A stretch of DNA of 39,684 bases, from positions 1 through 39,684 of the forward strand of contig JALBWU010000005.1 of assembly GCA_022678445.1 (NCBI GenBank). The letters are read 5' to 3'. The position numbers and the translations under genes were made by a program. This stretch comes from Candidatus Aramenus sp. CH1. GTDB lineage: Archaea; Thermoproteota; Thermoprotei_A; Sulfolobales; Sulfolobaceae. Positions within the stretch are counted from its first letter, which is position 1. Each line of letters opens with the position of its first letter. The notes under the pieces were generated by a model. That model worked only from the letters and a program-made list of their open reading frames with translations. It searched no databases and had not been told where the DNA came from. Below, piece by piece: positions 24,664 to 32,162 of the stretch.

Positions 24664-25409
24664 TAGTCTCAATTGATGACGCCTTGAGCCTAGTAAAGCC
24701 CGGGGACGTGATAACGGTAAGCGGGATGTCAATACACAGGAACCCTATGCACTTCGTGTTTAAGCTAGCGGAGAGTGGGGTGAGGAACTTGACCTTCGTG
24801 GACAGGGAGCCCGGGCTAGCCCTAGAAGTCCTGCTACAGCACAACGTCATATCAAAGGTAAGGATGGCAATGGCAACGCTGGAGTGGTTTGGCATGCTCC
24901 CCACGTTTAGGAGTAAGATCGAGAAAGGGGAGGTGGAGTTACTTGAGGACACATGCGGAGCATTCATGGCCGGTATAAGGGCTGGTGCCCAAGGAGTACC
25001 TTTCATGCCGGTGAGAGGTGTCCTAGGCTCAGACCTAGTGAAGCTACACGAGAGGGTAGGGACGTGGAAGGTTGGGGAGGACCCCTTTACTGGGGAGAAA
25101 CTAGTTTTCGTCAAGGCGATAACCCCAGACGTGGCGATTATACACGTGAACAGGGCTGACGAGGAGGGAAACAGCGAGATACTCGGCCCTCTATACGAGG
25201 ACGAGTACAAGGCTAAGGCGTCCAAGAAGGTGATAATCACCGCAGAGGAGATAGTGCCCAAGAGCTACTTCTACGGCAGGAGGCCCACAATAAACGCGGA
25301 GTACGTAACAGCTGTAGTCCACCTCCCCAGGGGAGCTGAGCCCACTAGTATGTTCCCACTCTACGACGCGGACTACGAGAAGATCTTGGCTATTCTAGGG
25401 CAAGCCTGA
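24660..25409 (+). CDS. CoA-transferase family I alpha subunit (GctA/IpdA-like)
   Basis: The TTG start overlaps the synthetase stop by 4 nt. The 249-residue protein has the family fold: VKPGDVITVSGMSIHRNP at the start, NLTFVDREPGLALEVLL, an EDTCGAFMAGIRAGAQGVPFMPVRGVLGSDLVKLH block (about residues 99-134) like that of GctA and IpdA, and PDVAIIHVNRADEEGN. Such subunits combine with a beta subunit to transfer CoA or, for IpdAB, to hydrolyse a ring acyl-CoA. The beta subunit is next door but on the opposite strand. The substrate is unknown. Confidence 0.85.
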   Translation: MIVSIDDALSLVKPGDVITVSGMSIHRNPMHFVFKLAESGVRNLTFVDREPGLALEVLLQHNVISKVRMAMATLEWFGMLPTFRSKIEKGEVELLEDTCGAFMAGIRAGAQGVPFMPVRGVLGSDLVKLHERVGTWKVGEDPFTGEKLVFVKAITPDVAIIHVNRADEEGNSEILGPLYEDEYKAKASKKVIITAEEIVPKSYFYGRRPTINAEYVTAVVHLPRGAEPTSMFPLYDADYEKILAILGQA

Positions 25410-26103
25410 GGTTGTACGGGTCCATCTGCTCTATGAACTTTCTGTCATCTTCAGTCAGCTCGATAGTTTTTGGGTTCTCTGGGACGACCTCGAACTCCGT
25501 GTTGTTCACGATGTCTTCGACAGTGGAGTAAGGGTAGAGATCAGTTACCTTCCAGACCTTCTCCTTCCTGTCGTACTCGAGGACGCCCAAGTTGGTCACT
25601 ACCACGACCTTGTTGTTGGAGTACTTTGCTGACCCGGTCGCGAAGTCCACTCTCTTGACCAGTGACTTCCTAGAGTGCTTCAAATTCCAGAGCACCACCT
25701 TCTTCACCAAGGGCATTATGAAGGCAGTAGCCGCGCCTCCCGGTAGTCTCACCTTTGGGGAGCGGTAGTCGCCTATGACTGAGAGGTTTACGTTGGTCTC
25801 TTCATCTATCTGGACTGGGCCCAGGAACATCACGTCCAGTAACCCCTTTTGCGCCATGTCGAAGGAGTCCACAGTGATCATCACAGGGGCCTCCTCCACG
25901 AAAAACGGGCTCCCCGTCGAGGGAGACACCACTACCCTTGAGGGGTTGTCTGCCTCTGCCACTCCCAGGATTCTAATCCTCTTCCCGTACAAGTCCCTGG
26001 CCATAAAAGTGGCTATGAGCGCCGGGATGGAGTTCAGACCTACGTATACCCTCTCGCCGTCCTCTAGCTTAGTGGCGATGGCCTTGATGACGTAGTCTAT
26101 CAT
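25390..26103 (-). CDS. CoA-transferase family I beta subunit (GctB/IpdB-like)
   Basis: A 237-residue beta-subunit-like protein. It starts MIDYVIKAIATKLEDGERVYVGLNSIPALIATFMARDLYGKR, then RILGVAEADNP, in which E50 is the best candidate for the catalytic Glu (near E54 of glutaconate CoA-transferase), then GLLDVMFLGPVQIDEETNVNLSVIGDY and a Gly-rich RLPGGAATAF, the usual beta-subunit signatures. The usual ENG or ESG active-site pattern is not present, so the reaction may differ. It runs convergently to its alpha partner and overlaps it by 20 nt, unlike the usual tandem alpha-beta operon. Confidence 0.8.
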   Translation of the reverse strand: MIDYVIKAIATKLEDGERVYVGLNSIPALIATFMARDLYGKRIRILGVAEADNPSRVVVSPSTGSPFFVEEAPVMITVDSFDMAQKGLLDVMFLGPVQIDEETNVNLSVIGDYRSPKVRLPGGAATAFIMPLVKKVVLWNLKHSRKSLVKRVDFATGSAKYSNNKVVVVTNLGVLEYDRKEKVWKVTDLYPYSTVEDIVNNTEFEVVPENPKTIELTEDDRKFIEQMDPYNLRLALE

Positions 26104-26140
26104 AGTTAAACCCTTAAGCTAGAAGCTAATATTTTTGCTC

Positions 26141-26461
26141 ATGGCAGTGTACAAGTACTTGGACTACTACATAGCTGGAGTGGAGCACGTGGTAAAGGGC
26201 TACCTGCAAGACGTGGTGGTCATATACAAGCAGAACAACAACTGGAACGCCGTGAGCGCAGAGAGGTTTAGATCAAACGACGCCACGCTCAACGAGATAA
26301 AGGAGGCGGTGAAGTTCGCCACCCACGAGGACGACCTAAAGCAGGCGATCGAGAGGCTCAGGAAGAAGGGGATAAAGATAGAGGAAGTCAAGGAGAACAA
26401 CTTGCCGTTCCCGAGGAAGTTCATTGAGGGGAAGAAGAAGATCCAGGCCGAGTTCGACTAA
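26141..26461 (+). CDS. Hypothetical soluble protein
   Basis: I do not recognise this 106-residue protein. The ATG at 26141 is chosen over a TTG at 26135. It has a beta-like N-terminal part (DVVVIYKQNNNWNAV) and a helical C-terminal part rich in Lys and Glu (EDDLKQAIERLRKKGIKIEEVKENNLP). It has no membrane segment. It is divergent to the beta CoA-transferase gene and its last 41 nt overlap the end of Trm10. Confidence 0.65.
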   Translation: MAVYKYLDYYIAGVEHVVKGYLQDVVVIYKQNNNWNAVSAERFRSNDATLNEIKEAVKFATHEDDLKQAIERLRKKGIKIEEVKENNLPFPRKFIEGKKKIQAEFD

Positions 26462-27296
26462 GGACCCTCTCCGCCTTCTTAATGACTTTTTCGCTCGCCC
26501 TCAGCCACTTCCCCGTCTCCTCGGAGTTCCCGTCCCTGAGAATCCTGAGGTACTTGTCGGCGCTGGACTGGTTGTCTATTATGGCGTCCTCTAGGCTCTT
26601 GCCCTCCCTTACTTCCATGACTATTTCTATTATCTTGTTTATCCTGTCCGGCACCCCGACCCTAGACCCCCTCAGCTCTATCCTCACTTGCAGAAAGTTG
26701 TAGCCAAACCTCTCAGAGAGGGCAGTGGTAGCCCCCTTCCAACCGCTCTCGTCCACTATTCCCCCAAGGATAAAGGTGTCAGCACTTCTAAGTAGCTCCT
26801 CCGTGGCCACCACGTCACCGTATGGGTTTAGGACCACTGCCTTCCCCGAGGGCTCAACGTCGTATCTCACCTTGTTGGGTATAGTGGTGAGCTTAAAGGG
26901 AGAGTGGTTGAGGGAGAGGTTGTAGTCCCACAAGTACCTCCTTACTGCGTCCACAGAGGAGAGGACTTGCACGTAGAGCCTCTTCTTCTCCTTTTCAGAG
27001 TGGTAGTCCCAAAAGCCTAGATCTACGATGAACACCGGCGTCTTGGGGAACTCCTTTAGTACTTCTCTCCCCTCCTGTGATAACGTAGCTTGTGCCCTCT
27101 CCTCGCCCTTCCCAGAGATTATCCTTATTCCCAATTCTTCCCTTCTCGCCTTCCCTTGAAACCCCCCTTCCTTTAGCCTCAGCTCCCTGACTAGGGCGTC
27201 CACTGCGATCCTCTGGAGGTTGTCTCTCTTGGAGTAAATCGACGTTATCCCTAGTCCCAAGAGCTCCTTCGAGAGCAACCTAGCTAGGATCATCAC
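26421..27296 (-). CDS. trm10: tRNA (purine-9, N1) methyltransferase, Trm10 family
   Basis: Archaeal Trm10 methylates N1 of purine 9 in tRNA; the Sulfolobus enzyme makes m1A9. The 291-residue protein has the SPOUT/Trm10 marks: FIVDLGFWDYHSEKEKKRL, VLNPYGDVVATEELLRSADTFILGGIVDESGWKGAT near residues 170-210, and a GVPDRINKIIEIV segment that matches the family's VPDRINKI. The Asp of GGIVDESG lies where the catalytic base is expected. It follows the VWA gene with a 4-nt overlap (ATGA) on the same strand, an odd pairing for a tRNA enzyme, and ends under the tail of the convergent 26141 gene. Confidence 0.85.
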   Translation of the reverse strand: MMILARLLSKELLGLGITSIYSKRDNLQRIAVDALVRELRLKEGGFQGKARREELGIRIISGKGEERAQATLSQEGREVLKEFPKTPVFIVDLGFWDYHSEKEKKRLYVQVLSSVDAVRRYLWDYNLSLNHSPFKLTTIPNKVRYDVEPSGKAVVLNPYGDVVATEELLRSADTFILGGIVDESGWKGATTALSERFGYNFLQVRIELRGSRVGVPDRINKIIEIVMEVREGKSLEDAIIDNQSSADKYLRILRDGNSEETGKWLRASEKVIKKAERVLSRTRPGSSSSPQ

Positions 27297-28366
27297 TTTC
27301 TCATCTTTTTAGTTGCCTCGGATAGGTCTGCCTTTGAGTCTCCAGTTAGCCTCTGGGTTGCCTCTATTAAGTCCTCCCTTCTTGTGGCCTCCGCTGCCTC
27401 CCTGAGCTTTTGCAAGACCTTCGTAGCCTCTTTCCCGGTCTCGAGGGCGTTGGTGTAGTCCCTCAGTAGCGTGTAGTACTGGATTTCTGCCTCTACCTCC
27501 TTGTTGACGTTTGCCTCCACCACTTGGTCTGGTGCCCTCTTCAATACTACCGTTTGGCTCAACGTCCTCTCTTGTGAGGTAGACGGGTCGTTGTATGTAA
27601 CGATTATGGACACTTCGAAGTCCTTGTCCCCAGGCGGAACGTCCATTACCCCGTACACCGTCACTAGGCCCTCAACTATTGGGATCCTTATGGGCATGTC
27701 GAAGTTTAGGGGAGAGAAGCCTTGGGGCACGTTTACCCTCACGTTGGTGGCGAAAACGCTGTTTGTGCTCTGCTCCTGAAAGAGCTGGGGCAGTTGAGAA
27801 GGGTCTTCGATGTGATAGAAGAGCCCGGCGGTCATGTCTGCGAGCCTCTTGAGTATTGCCTCGTTGTAGTCTCTGCCTATGCCTATTGCGATCACTTGCA
27901 GGTTTGCTGGGAAGGATAGATTCTCGTAGTCCTTAACGTTCCTCTTGTCCACTGGTTTCCCGTCAGTCAGCAGGATGGCCCTAGTGGGCATCTGATACCT
28001 AGAGCTCAGCTCAATTACATACCTTATCAGCTCGTGGAACCTCGTAGTAGCCCCCTTCTCCGTGGGCATAGGGACGTAGATCCCCGTGTTCCCTGTGTAG
28101 ACTACCCTTGGGTGGTTGGAGAAGAGGATCAAGGTAACCATGTTATCCCTTGGGAGACTTGAAATCAACCTCTGCGCCGACTCCACTGCTGTCTGGAACT
28201 TGCCGTCCTTCATCATCGAGGGACTGTTGTCGACCGCTATGATGAAGTGTACGTTCTTCACTTGGGAGGAGTTCTCGGGTATCAAGTAAACGACTACGCC
28301 AATCTTGGAATCTTTGGAATAATATATAAATTGATTAGAAGTTCTTATTTTTAGCGATATGGTCAA
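27293..28366 (-). CDS. VWA-domain protein paralogous to ArnB
   Basis: The 357-residue protein starts with TTG at 28366: the N-terminal MTIS matches MTIS of the VWA gene at 29959, which fixes the start. The VWA domain (about 38-220) carries an intact MIDAS motif, DNSPS at 46-50 with TGDxxx-type second segments (LLTDGKPVD). A beta-rich Sec23-like middle follows, and a helical tail with TRREDLIEATQRL and ATKKMRK. It is a paralog of ArnB but lies divergently. VWA proteins act by metal-dependent protein binding. Trm10 follows with a 4-nt overlap. Confidence 0.85.
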   Translation of the reverse strand: MTISLKIRTSNQFIYYSKDSKIGVVVYLIPENSSQVKNVHFIIAVDNSPSMMKDGKFQTAVESAQRLISSLPRDNMVTLILFSNHPRVVYTGNTGIYVPMPTEKGATTRFHELIRYVIELSSRYQMPTRAILLTDGKPVDKRNVKDYENLSFPANLQVIAIGIGRDYNEAILKRLADMTAGLFYHIEDPSQLPQLFQEQSTNSVFATNVRVNVPQGFSPLNFDMPIRIPIVEGLVTVYGVMDVPPGDKDFEVSIIVTYNDPSTSQERTLSQTVVLKRAPDQVVEANVNKEVEAEIQYYTLLRDYTNALETGKEATKVLQKLREAAEATRREDLIEATQRLTGDSKADLSEATKKMRK

Positions 28367-28395
28367 GGGGTTATACCTTTTTGATTATGCGTAGA

Positions 28396-28411
28396 AATCC
28401 TTAATAAGCTT
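28396..28411. promoter_or_regulatory. Shared divergent promoter of the two VWA transcription units
   Basis: ccttaataagct reads as a TATA-like box in both directions. On the plus strand it is centred about 27 nt before the ATG at 28431 (leaderless). On the minus strand it lies about 38 nt before the TTG at 28366, giving a leader of about 13 nt. Both signalling operons may thus be switched together. Confidence 0.45.
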
Positions 28412-28430
28412 TCCACACAATATACAAACC

Positions 28431-29087
28431 ATGACGTGGAAATGCCCTGTTTGCGGTTATGAGAACACAGACGACGCCTTGTTCTGTATACAATGTGGCG
28501 CTAAGAGACCAGAGGGAGCTCAGCAGCCACATGCCCAACCAGCTGGAGCATCACAACCCGCTGAGGTGCAAGCCCCACAGCAAGTGACTGTAGATCAACA
28601 AGCGCCGCAAGCAGAACCACAGGAGGGAGCCCAACCTGCTTCACCTACCATGGCATCAACTGAACCCGCACCGCAGGCCATACAACAGACCACGCCACAG
28701 CCAGAGCCCGCGCCATCTACTGCACAACTGTCTCAGCAGGTAGAGGTACAACAACAAGCCCAGAAGTACTACCTGCAGTTCATAGCAACTCCAGCCTCCG
28801 CCCTAAACAAGATGAAAGTTTCCCTGGACTTTGACGTGTTTGAGAACATCTCCATAGGGAGGAGCCCTGAGAACGTCATAGTGATTCCAGACTCCGAAGT
28901 GTCTAGGAAGCACGCTGTCCTCTCCCTCAGCAACGGTAAGCTGTACATAGAGGACCTTAACAGCACAAACGGCACCTACGTCTATGACGGTAAGCTCTTC
29001 CAGCCAGTGAAGGGGAAGCAGGAGATCCAAGCAAACTCAATAATCAAACTGGGTAACAGTACCATCGTAAAAATTGTGAGAGAATGA
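28431..29087 (+). CDS. arnA: Zinc-ribbon and FHA-domain protein, ArnA-like
   Basis: The 218-residue protein begins with a zinc ribbon (C5, C8, C19, C22), continues with a Pro/Gln/Ala linker of about 80 residues (about 28-108) and ends with an FHA domain (about 112-218). The FHA domain shows ISIGRSPEN, SEVSRKHAVL and LNSTNGTYV, the Arg, Ser and Asn of the phosphothreonine-binding loops. ArnA of Sulfolobus acidocaldarius has this zinc-ribbon/FHA architecture and, with ArnB, represses archaellum genes. Here the phosphatase and ArnB-like genes follow directly, the same functional set. The linker and FHA are cytoplasmic. The exact orthology is inferred from architecture and neighbours. Confidence 0.8.
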   Translation: MTWKCPVCGYENTDDALFCIQCGAKRPEGAQQPHAQPAGASQPAEVQAPQQVTVDQQAPQAEPQEGAQPASPTMASTEPAPQAIQQTTPQPEPAPSTAQLSQQVEVQQQAQKYYLQFIATPASALNKMKVSLDFDVFENISIGRSPENVIVIPDSEVSRKHAVLSLSNGKLYIEDLNSTNGTYVYDGKLFQPVKGKQEIQANSIIKLGNSTIVKIVRE

Positions 29088-29947
29088 GCCTCCTTGAGGG
29101 TAGTAAGATCTCAGAGATCCTAGAGCTAGTTAAGAAGGCAAAAGAACAGTTTGAGAGCGAGGATCCCCTCATAGAGATATCTAACGTAAAAAAGGCAGTC
29201 TTTGTTGGAGACACGCACGGGGCCGACTTTATAACCAGGGCGGTACTGGAGGCACATAAGGACGCGGACGTGCTCGCGTTCATTGGCGACTTCGTGGACA
29301 GGGGGCCCAACGGCATAGAAAACTTGGAGCTTCTCCTAAAGGAGCACCTAGAGAACCCGAAGAGAGTGATCCTACTGAGGGGTAACCATGAGAGCCCTCT
29401 GACTAACTACTACTACGGCTTCGTCAACGAGGTCAAGAGAAAGATGGGCAAAGAGGAGTACTACGAGGAATTTAAGAATATGTTTGCCGTAATGCCCTAC
29501 GCTGCCCTCTTTGACGGAGGGCCAGAGGACAAGTACTTGGTAGTACATGGGGGCATAGCGAGAGATCTGAAGAGGGTGGAGGAAATAAAGACGTTGCCGA
29601 GACCAGACGTTAACCCAGATAACGCTATAGCCTTTGAGCTCCTCTGGAACGACCCTAGGGAGGAGCTAGATGGCTTTGTCCCCAACGTAAGGGGTGATGG
29701 GACCTTCTTCTACGGCAAAGACGTGACCAAGAAGTTCCTAGAGGAGAACGGCTTGAAGGGGATAATCAGGGGCCACGAGGTAGCGGACGGCTGGAGGGTG
29801 GACGTAATTGACGGTCAAAGAGATATGAAGGTAATCACCGTGTTCTCTAGTGCATATCACGGGATGAGGGCGGGAGCCCTCGTCTGGGATGGAGAGAAAA
29901 AGAGTTTTATCTACGATTACGTAAGTTATGACCACATTACTCCTTAA
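29084..29947 (+). CDS. PPP-family serine/threonine protein phosphatase
   Basis: The 287-residue protein has the PPP metal signatures: GDTHG (42-46), GDFVDRG (68-74), LRGNHES (GNHE at 98-101), and later HGGI and RGHE for the remaining histidines. It removes phosphate from Ser/Thr residues in the cytoplasm. Its ATG overlaps the arnA-like stop by 4 nt (ATGA), and the ArnB-like VWA gene follows 11 nt after its stop. It would thus oppose the kinase acting on ArnA/ArnB-type proteins. Confidence 0.93.
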   Translation: MSLLEGSKISEILELVKKAKEQFESEDPLIEISNVKKAVFVGDTHGADFITRAVLEAHKDADVLAFIGDFVDRGPNGIENLELLLKEHLENPKRVILLRGNHESPLTNYYYGFVNEVKRKMGKEEYYEEFKNMFAVMPYAALFDGGPEDKYLVVHGGIARDLKRVEEIKTLPRPDVNPDNAIAFELLWNDPREELDGFVPNVRGDGTFFYGKDVTKKFLEENGLKGIIRGHEVADGWRVDVIDGQRDMKVITVFSSAYHGMRAGALVWDGEKKSFIYDYVSYDHITP

Positions 29948-29958
29948 AGGTGATTGGC

Positions 29959-31107
29959 ATGACCATATCTATGAGAGTAGAAGTGAGCCACAAGTACTCC
30001 TTTAGCACCGAGACTAGGGCTGTCTTCAAGGTATTGTTGGTCCCGGAAAAGGTAACCACTGCCTCAGGTTTCCACTACATTGTCCTCTTGGACACAAGCG
30101 GTTCAATGGAGGGGTTAAAGCTTGAGAACGCCAAGACCGGTGCAATTGAACTCTCCAAGAGGATTCCCCAAGGCAATAAGGTCTCCCTTATCACGTTCTC
30201 AACCCACGTAAACGTGGTCAAGGAGTTCGGTGACCCAGAGGATTTAACCTCCTACGTCTCTGGGCTAAGCGCGGGCGGGCAAACGGCTCTCTATACCGCC
30301 CTCTTGACAGCCTTTAACTTGACAAAGAGGTACGAGATGCCCAGCTACGTCATACTGCTCACAGACGGTAATCCCACTGACGAGACGTCGGAAGTAGCGT
30401 ACACCAAGATCCAGATACCGGAGAAGGTACAAGTGATAGCCTTTGGTCTAGGGGACGACTACAACGAGAAGATACTGAAGACCTTAGCAGACAGAACTGG
30501 CGGGCAGTTCTACCACGTGGATGACCCTATGCAGATACCAAATAACCTGCCTAAGGCTGCAAAGACCAAGGTTGCGGGGAAGAACATAGTTATGGACGTA
30601 GTGTCCGAGAGCCCAGTGAAGCTCTTGAACTTCTCTGGGCCCCCAGTCACCATCAACGCCCTAGAAGGAGTGGTCAAAATCTACGGAGAGGTAACGATTC
30701 CGCCCAATTTTAGCGGCAACTTCTTGACGGTGAAGCTCAACTACGAGGATCCTGCTACCTCAAGGCAACAAGCGCTTATGAGCGTCATATCGCTGACTCC
30801 TGCAAGGGACCAGCAGACCTTCGTTTCAGGGATAAACAAGGACTTAACCTTGGAGTATGAGTACTACAAAGCCTTGCAGAAGTACTCTACAGACGTGGAG
30901 GCGGGGAACCTAGTGGAGGCCACAAGGACGTTACAGAAGATGGATCAATTGGCCCAGCAGACTAGGAGGATAGAGCTCATAGAGACGACAAGGAGGCTCT
31001 CTGAAGGACTAGAGACGACAAAGAGAATAGGGACTACTGAGCAGACCAGGAAGCTGTCAAAGGAGGTAAGTAGTGAAGTCACGAGGAAGCTCAGAGGAGA
31101 AGGGTAG
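29959..31107 (+). CDS. arnB: VWA-domain protein with Thr-rich tail, ArnB-like
   Basis: The ATG at 29959 follows ggtgat, a Shine-Dalgarno site; an upstream in-frame GTG at 29950 is less likely. The 382-residue product has a beta-rich N-terminus, a VWA domain with intact MIDAS DTSGS at 45-49 and LLTDGNPTD, a beta-sandwich region (about 210-300), and a helical C-terminal tail. The tail carries TRRI, TRRL, TKRI, TRKL and TRKL at about residues 335, 344, 354, 363 and 375, plausible phosphothreonine sites for the FHA domain of the adjacent ArnA-like protein. It closes the FHA-phosphatase-VWA operon and overlaps the next convergent gene by 17 nt. Confidence 0.85.
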   Translation: MTISMRVEVSHKYSFSTETRAVFKVLLVPEKVTTASGFHYIVLLDTSGSMEGLKLENAKTGAIELSKRIPQGNKVSLITFSTHVNVVKEFGDPEDLTSYVSGLSAGGQTALYTALLTAFNLTKRYEMPSYVILLTDGNPTDETSEVAYTKIQIPEKVQVIAFGLGDDYNEKILKTLADRTGGQFYHVDDPMQIPNNLPKAAKTKVAGKNIVMDVVSESPVKLLNFSGPPVTINALEGVVKIYGEVTIPPNFSGNFLTVKLNYEDPATSRQQALMSVISLTPARDQQTFVSGINKDLTLEYEYYKALQKYSTDVEAGNLVEATRTLQKMDQLAQQTRRIELIETTRRLSEGLETTKRIGTTEQTRKLSKEVSSEVTRKLRGEG

Positions 31108-31624
31108 CGTAGTCGACGTCCATCTTCACAACCTTTATCTTCTCTCCCCTAACTCCCCTGATTGTACAGGGAGCGTCTTCTATCTCTATTCCCACCCACT
31201 CCTTCATGAACTCCTTTACTCCCTCTATTAGTTCCTTCCTATTTGACGCTACCACTGGCACGTCGTGGATTACCAAGATCTTGTCCAATTCACCCTTAAG
31301 TCCGATAAAGACAAGGCTCGTCGTAATCCCGAACTTACTCTTCCTTGCCTTGATCCCCATAATCACTTTCTTGTCGTCGGCCAGGGAAGAGAGCTTCCCG
31401 TCTTCCCTTGACTCGACTAAGTACTTGTAGCCTGGTAGGATCTGGTGCCCTTTCAGTATGGGCCTTCTCACCACTATGAGTTCCCTTAAGACCTGCTGGT
31501 TTTGGTTAAAGGAGACTAACGCTGGAAACTCCTCTCCTAAAGAGCTCACGAACCTCATCTTGCTTACGATGAACTTTACCTCAGGCGTCATCAAAGAATT
31601 AACGTTTATCCCAAACAGGTTCAT
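31091..31624 (-). CDS. Hypothetical protein convergent to the arnB-like gene
   Basis: I do not recognise this 177-residue protein. It starts MNLFGINVNSLMTPEVKFIVSKMRFV and has alternating beta strands (LRELIVVRRPI, TSLVFIGLKGELDKILVIHDVPVVAS) and a C-terminal helix/strand (FMKEWVGIEIEDAP). It has no membrane segment and looks like an alpha/beta cytoplasmic protein. It runs convergently into the arnB-like gene (17 nt overlap), so antisense interference at the 3' ends is possible. Confidence 0.6.
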   Translation of the reverse strand: MNLFGINVNSLMTPEVKFIVSKMRFVSSLGEEFPALVSFNQNQQVLRELIVVRRPILKGHQILPGYKYLVESREDGKLSSLADDKKVIMGIKARKSKFGITTSLVFIGLKGELDKILVIHDVPVVASNRKELIEGVKEFMKEWVGIEIEDAPCTIRGVRGEKIKVVKMDVDYATLLL

Positions 31625-32003
31625 GTGTAATACTTCTCATTCGACCTTAATCTCTCTTTCATTTATCTATACTTAAAATTTCACTATTTATCATTTATGG
31701 AATAAAAGGATTTAAACATAATCTCGAAAACTCCGCCATTATACAACGTATAAGTTTAGTTTGATATAAGATCTGGTCAATATTATCGTGATTTAACATT
31801 ATCATTTTAAGGCGTAAATTAAAACGTTTTTATCGGACTTTAAAAGCAGAGGAATCACAGGGCTTTTTTCCATATATATGAAAAGTACCAAATTCCTCAG
31901 ACATTCTATATAAGTATTTTCATTACTAGGTAACAAATTTAGACATATATCTTTGAAGAAAAAATTTATATTAGGTAATTATTATATAGTACATGAAGAG
32001 AAT
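31625..32003. other. AT-rich intergenic region with nested inverted repeats
   Basis: About 380 bases without a convincing gene. It contains an inverted repeat of 7 bp arms (gaggaat at 31849-31855 and attcctc at 31892-31898) enclosing a shorter dyad catatatatg at 31871-31880 with T and A runs beside it. The TATA-like atttatatt (31964-31972) belongs to the AbrB-like gene. No tRNA or rRNA was seen. Confidence 0.5.
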
Positions 32004-32162
32004 ATGACCGTAGAAGACATTGTAAAGGTAAGTAGAAACTACCAAGTTACCATACCCGCAAGGATAAGGCAGAAGTTCCAGATAAGGGAGGGCGACCTAG
32101 TGAAGGTAGTCTTCGACGAGGAGAACAACACGGTAAAGATCATTCCTATTAAGCAACAGTGA
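32004..32162 (+). CDS. AbrB/SpoVT-like swapped-hairpin DNA-binding protein
   Basis: The ATG at 32004 gives 52 residues: MTVEDIVKVSRNYQVTIPARIRQKFQIREGDLVKVVFDEENNTVKIIP. This is the typical AbrB swapped-hairpin beta barrel with the VTIPARIR segment that contacts DNA; such proteins act as dimers, often as antitoxins. An in-frame extension to 31953 is rejected because a TATA box at 31964-31972 lies between. No toxin partner lies downstream on the same strand; the next gene is convergent FAU-1, overlapped by 14 nt. Confidence 0.8.
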   Translation: MTVEDIVKVSRNYQVTIPARIRQKFQIREGDLVKVVFDEENNTVKIIPIKQQ

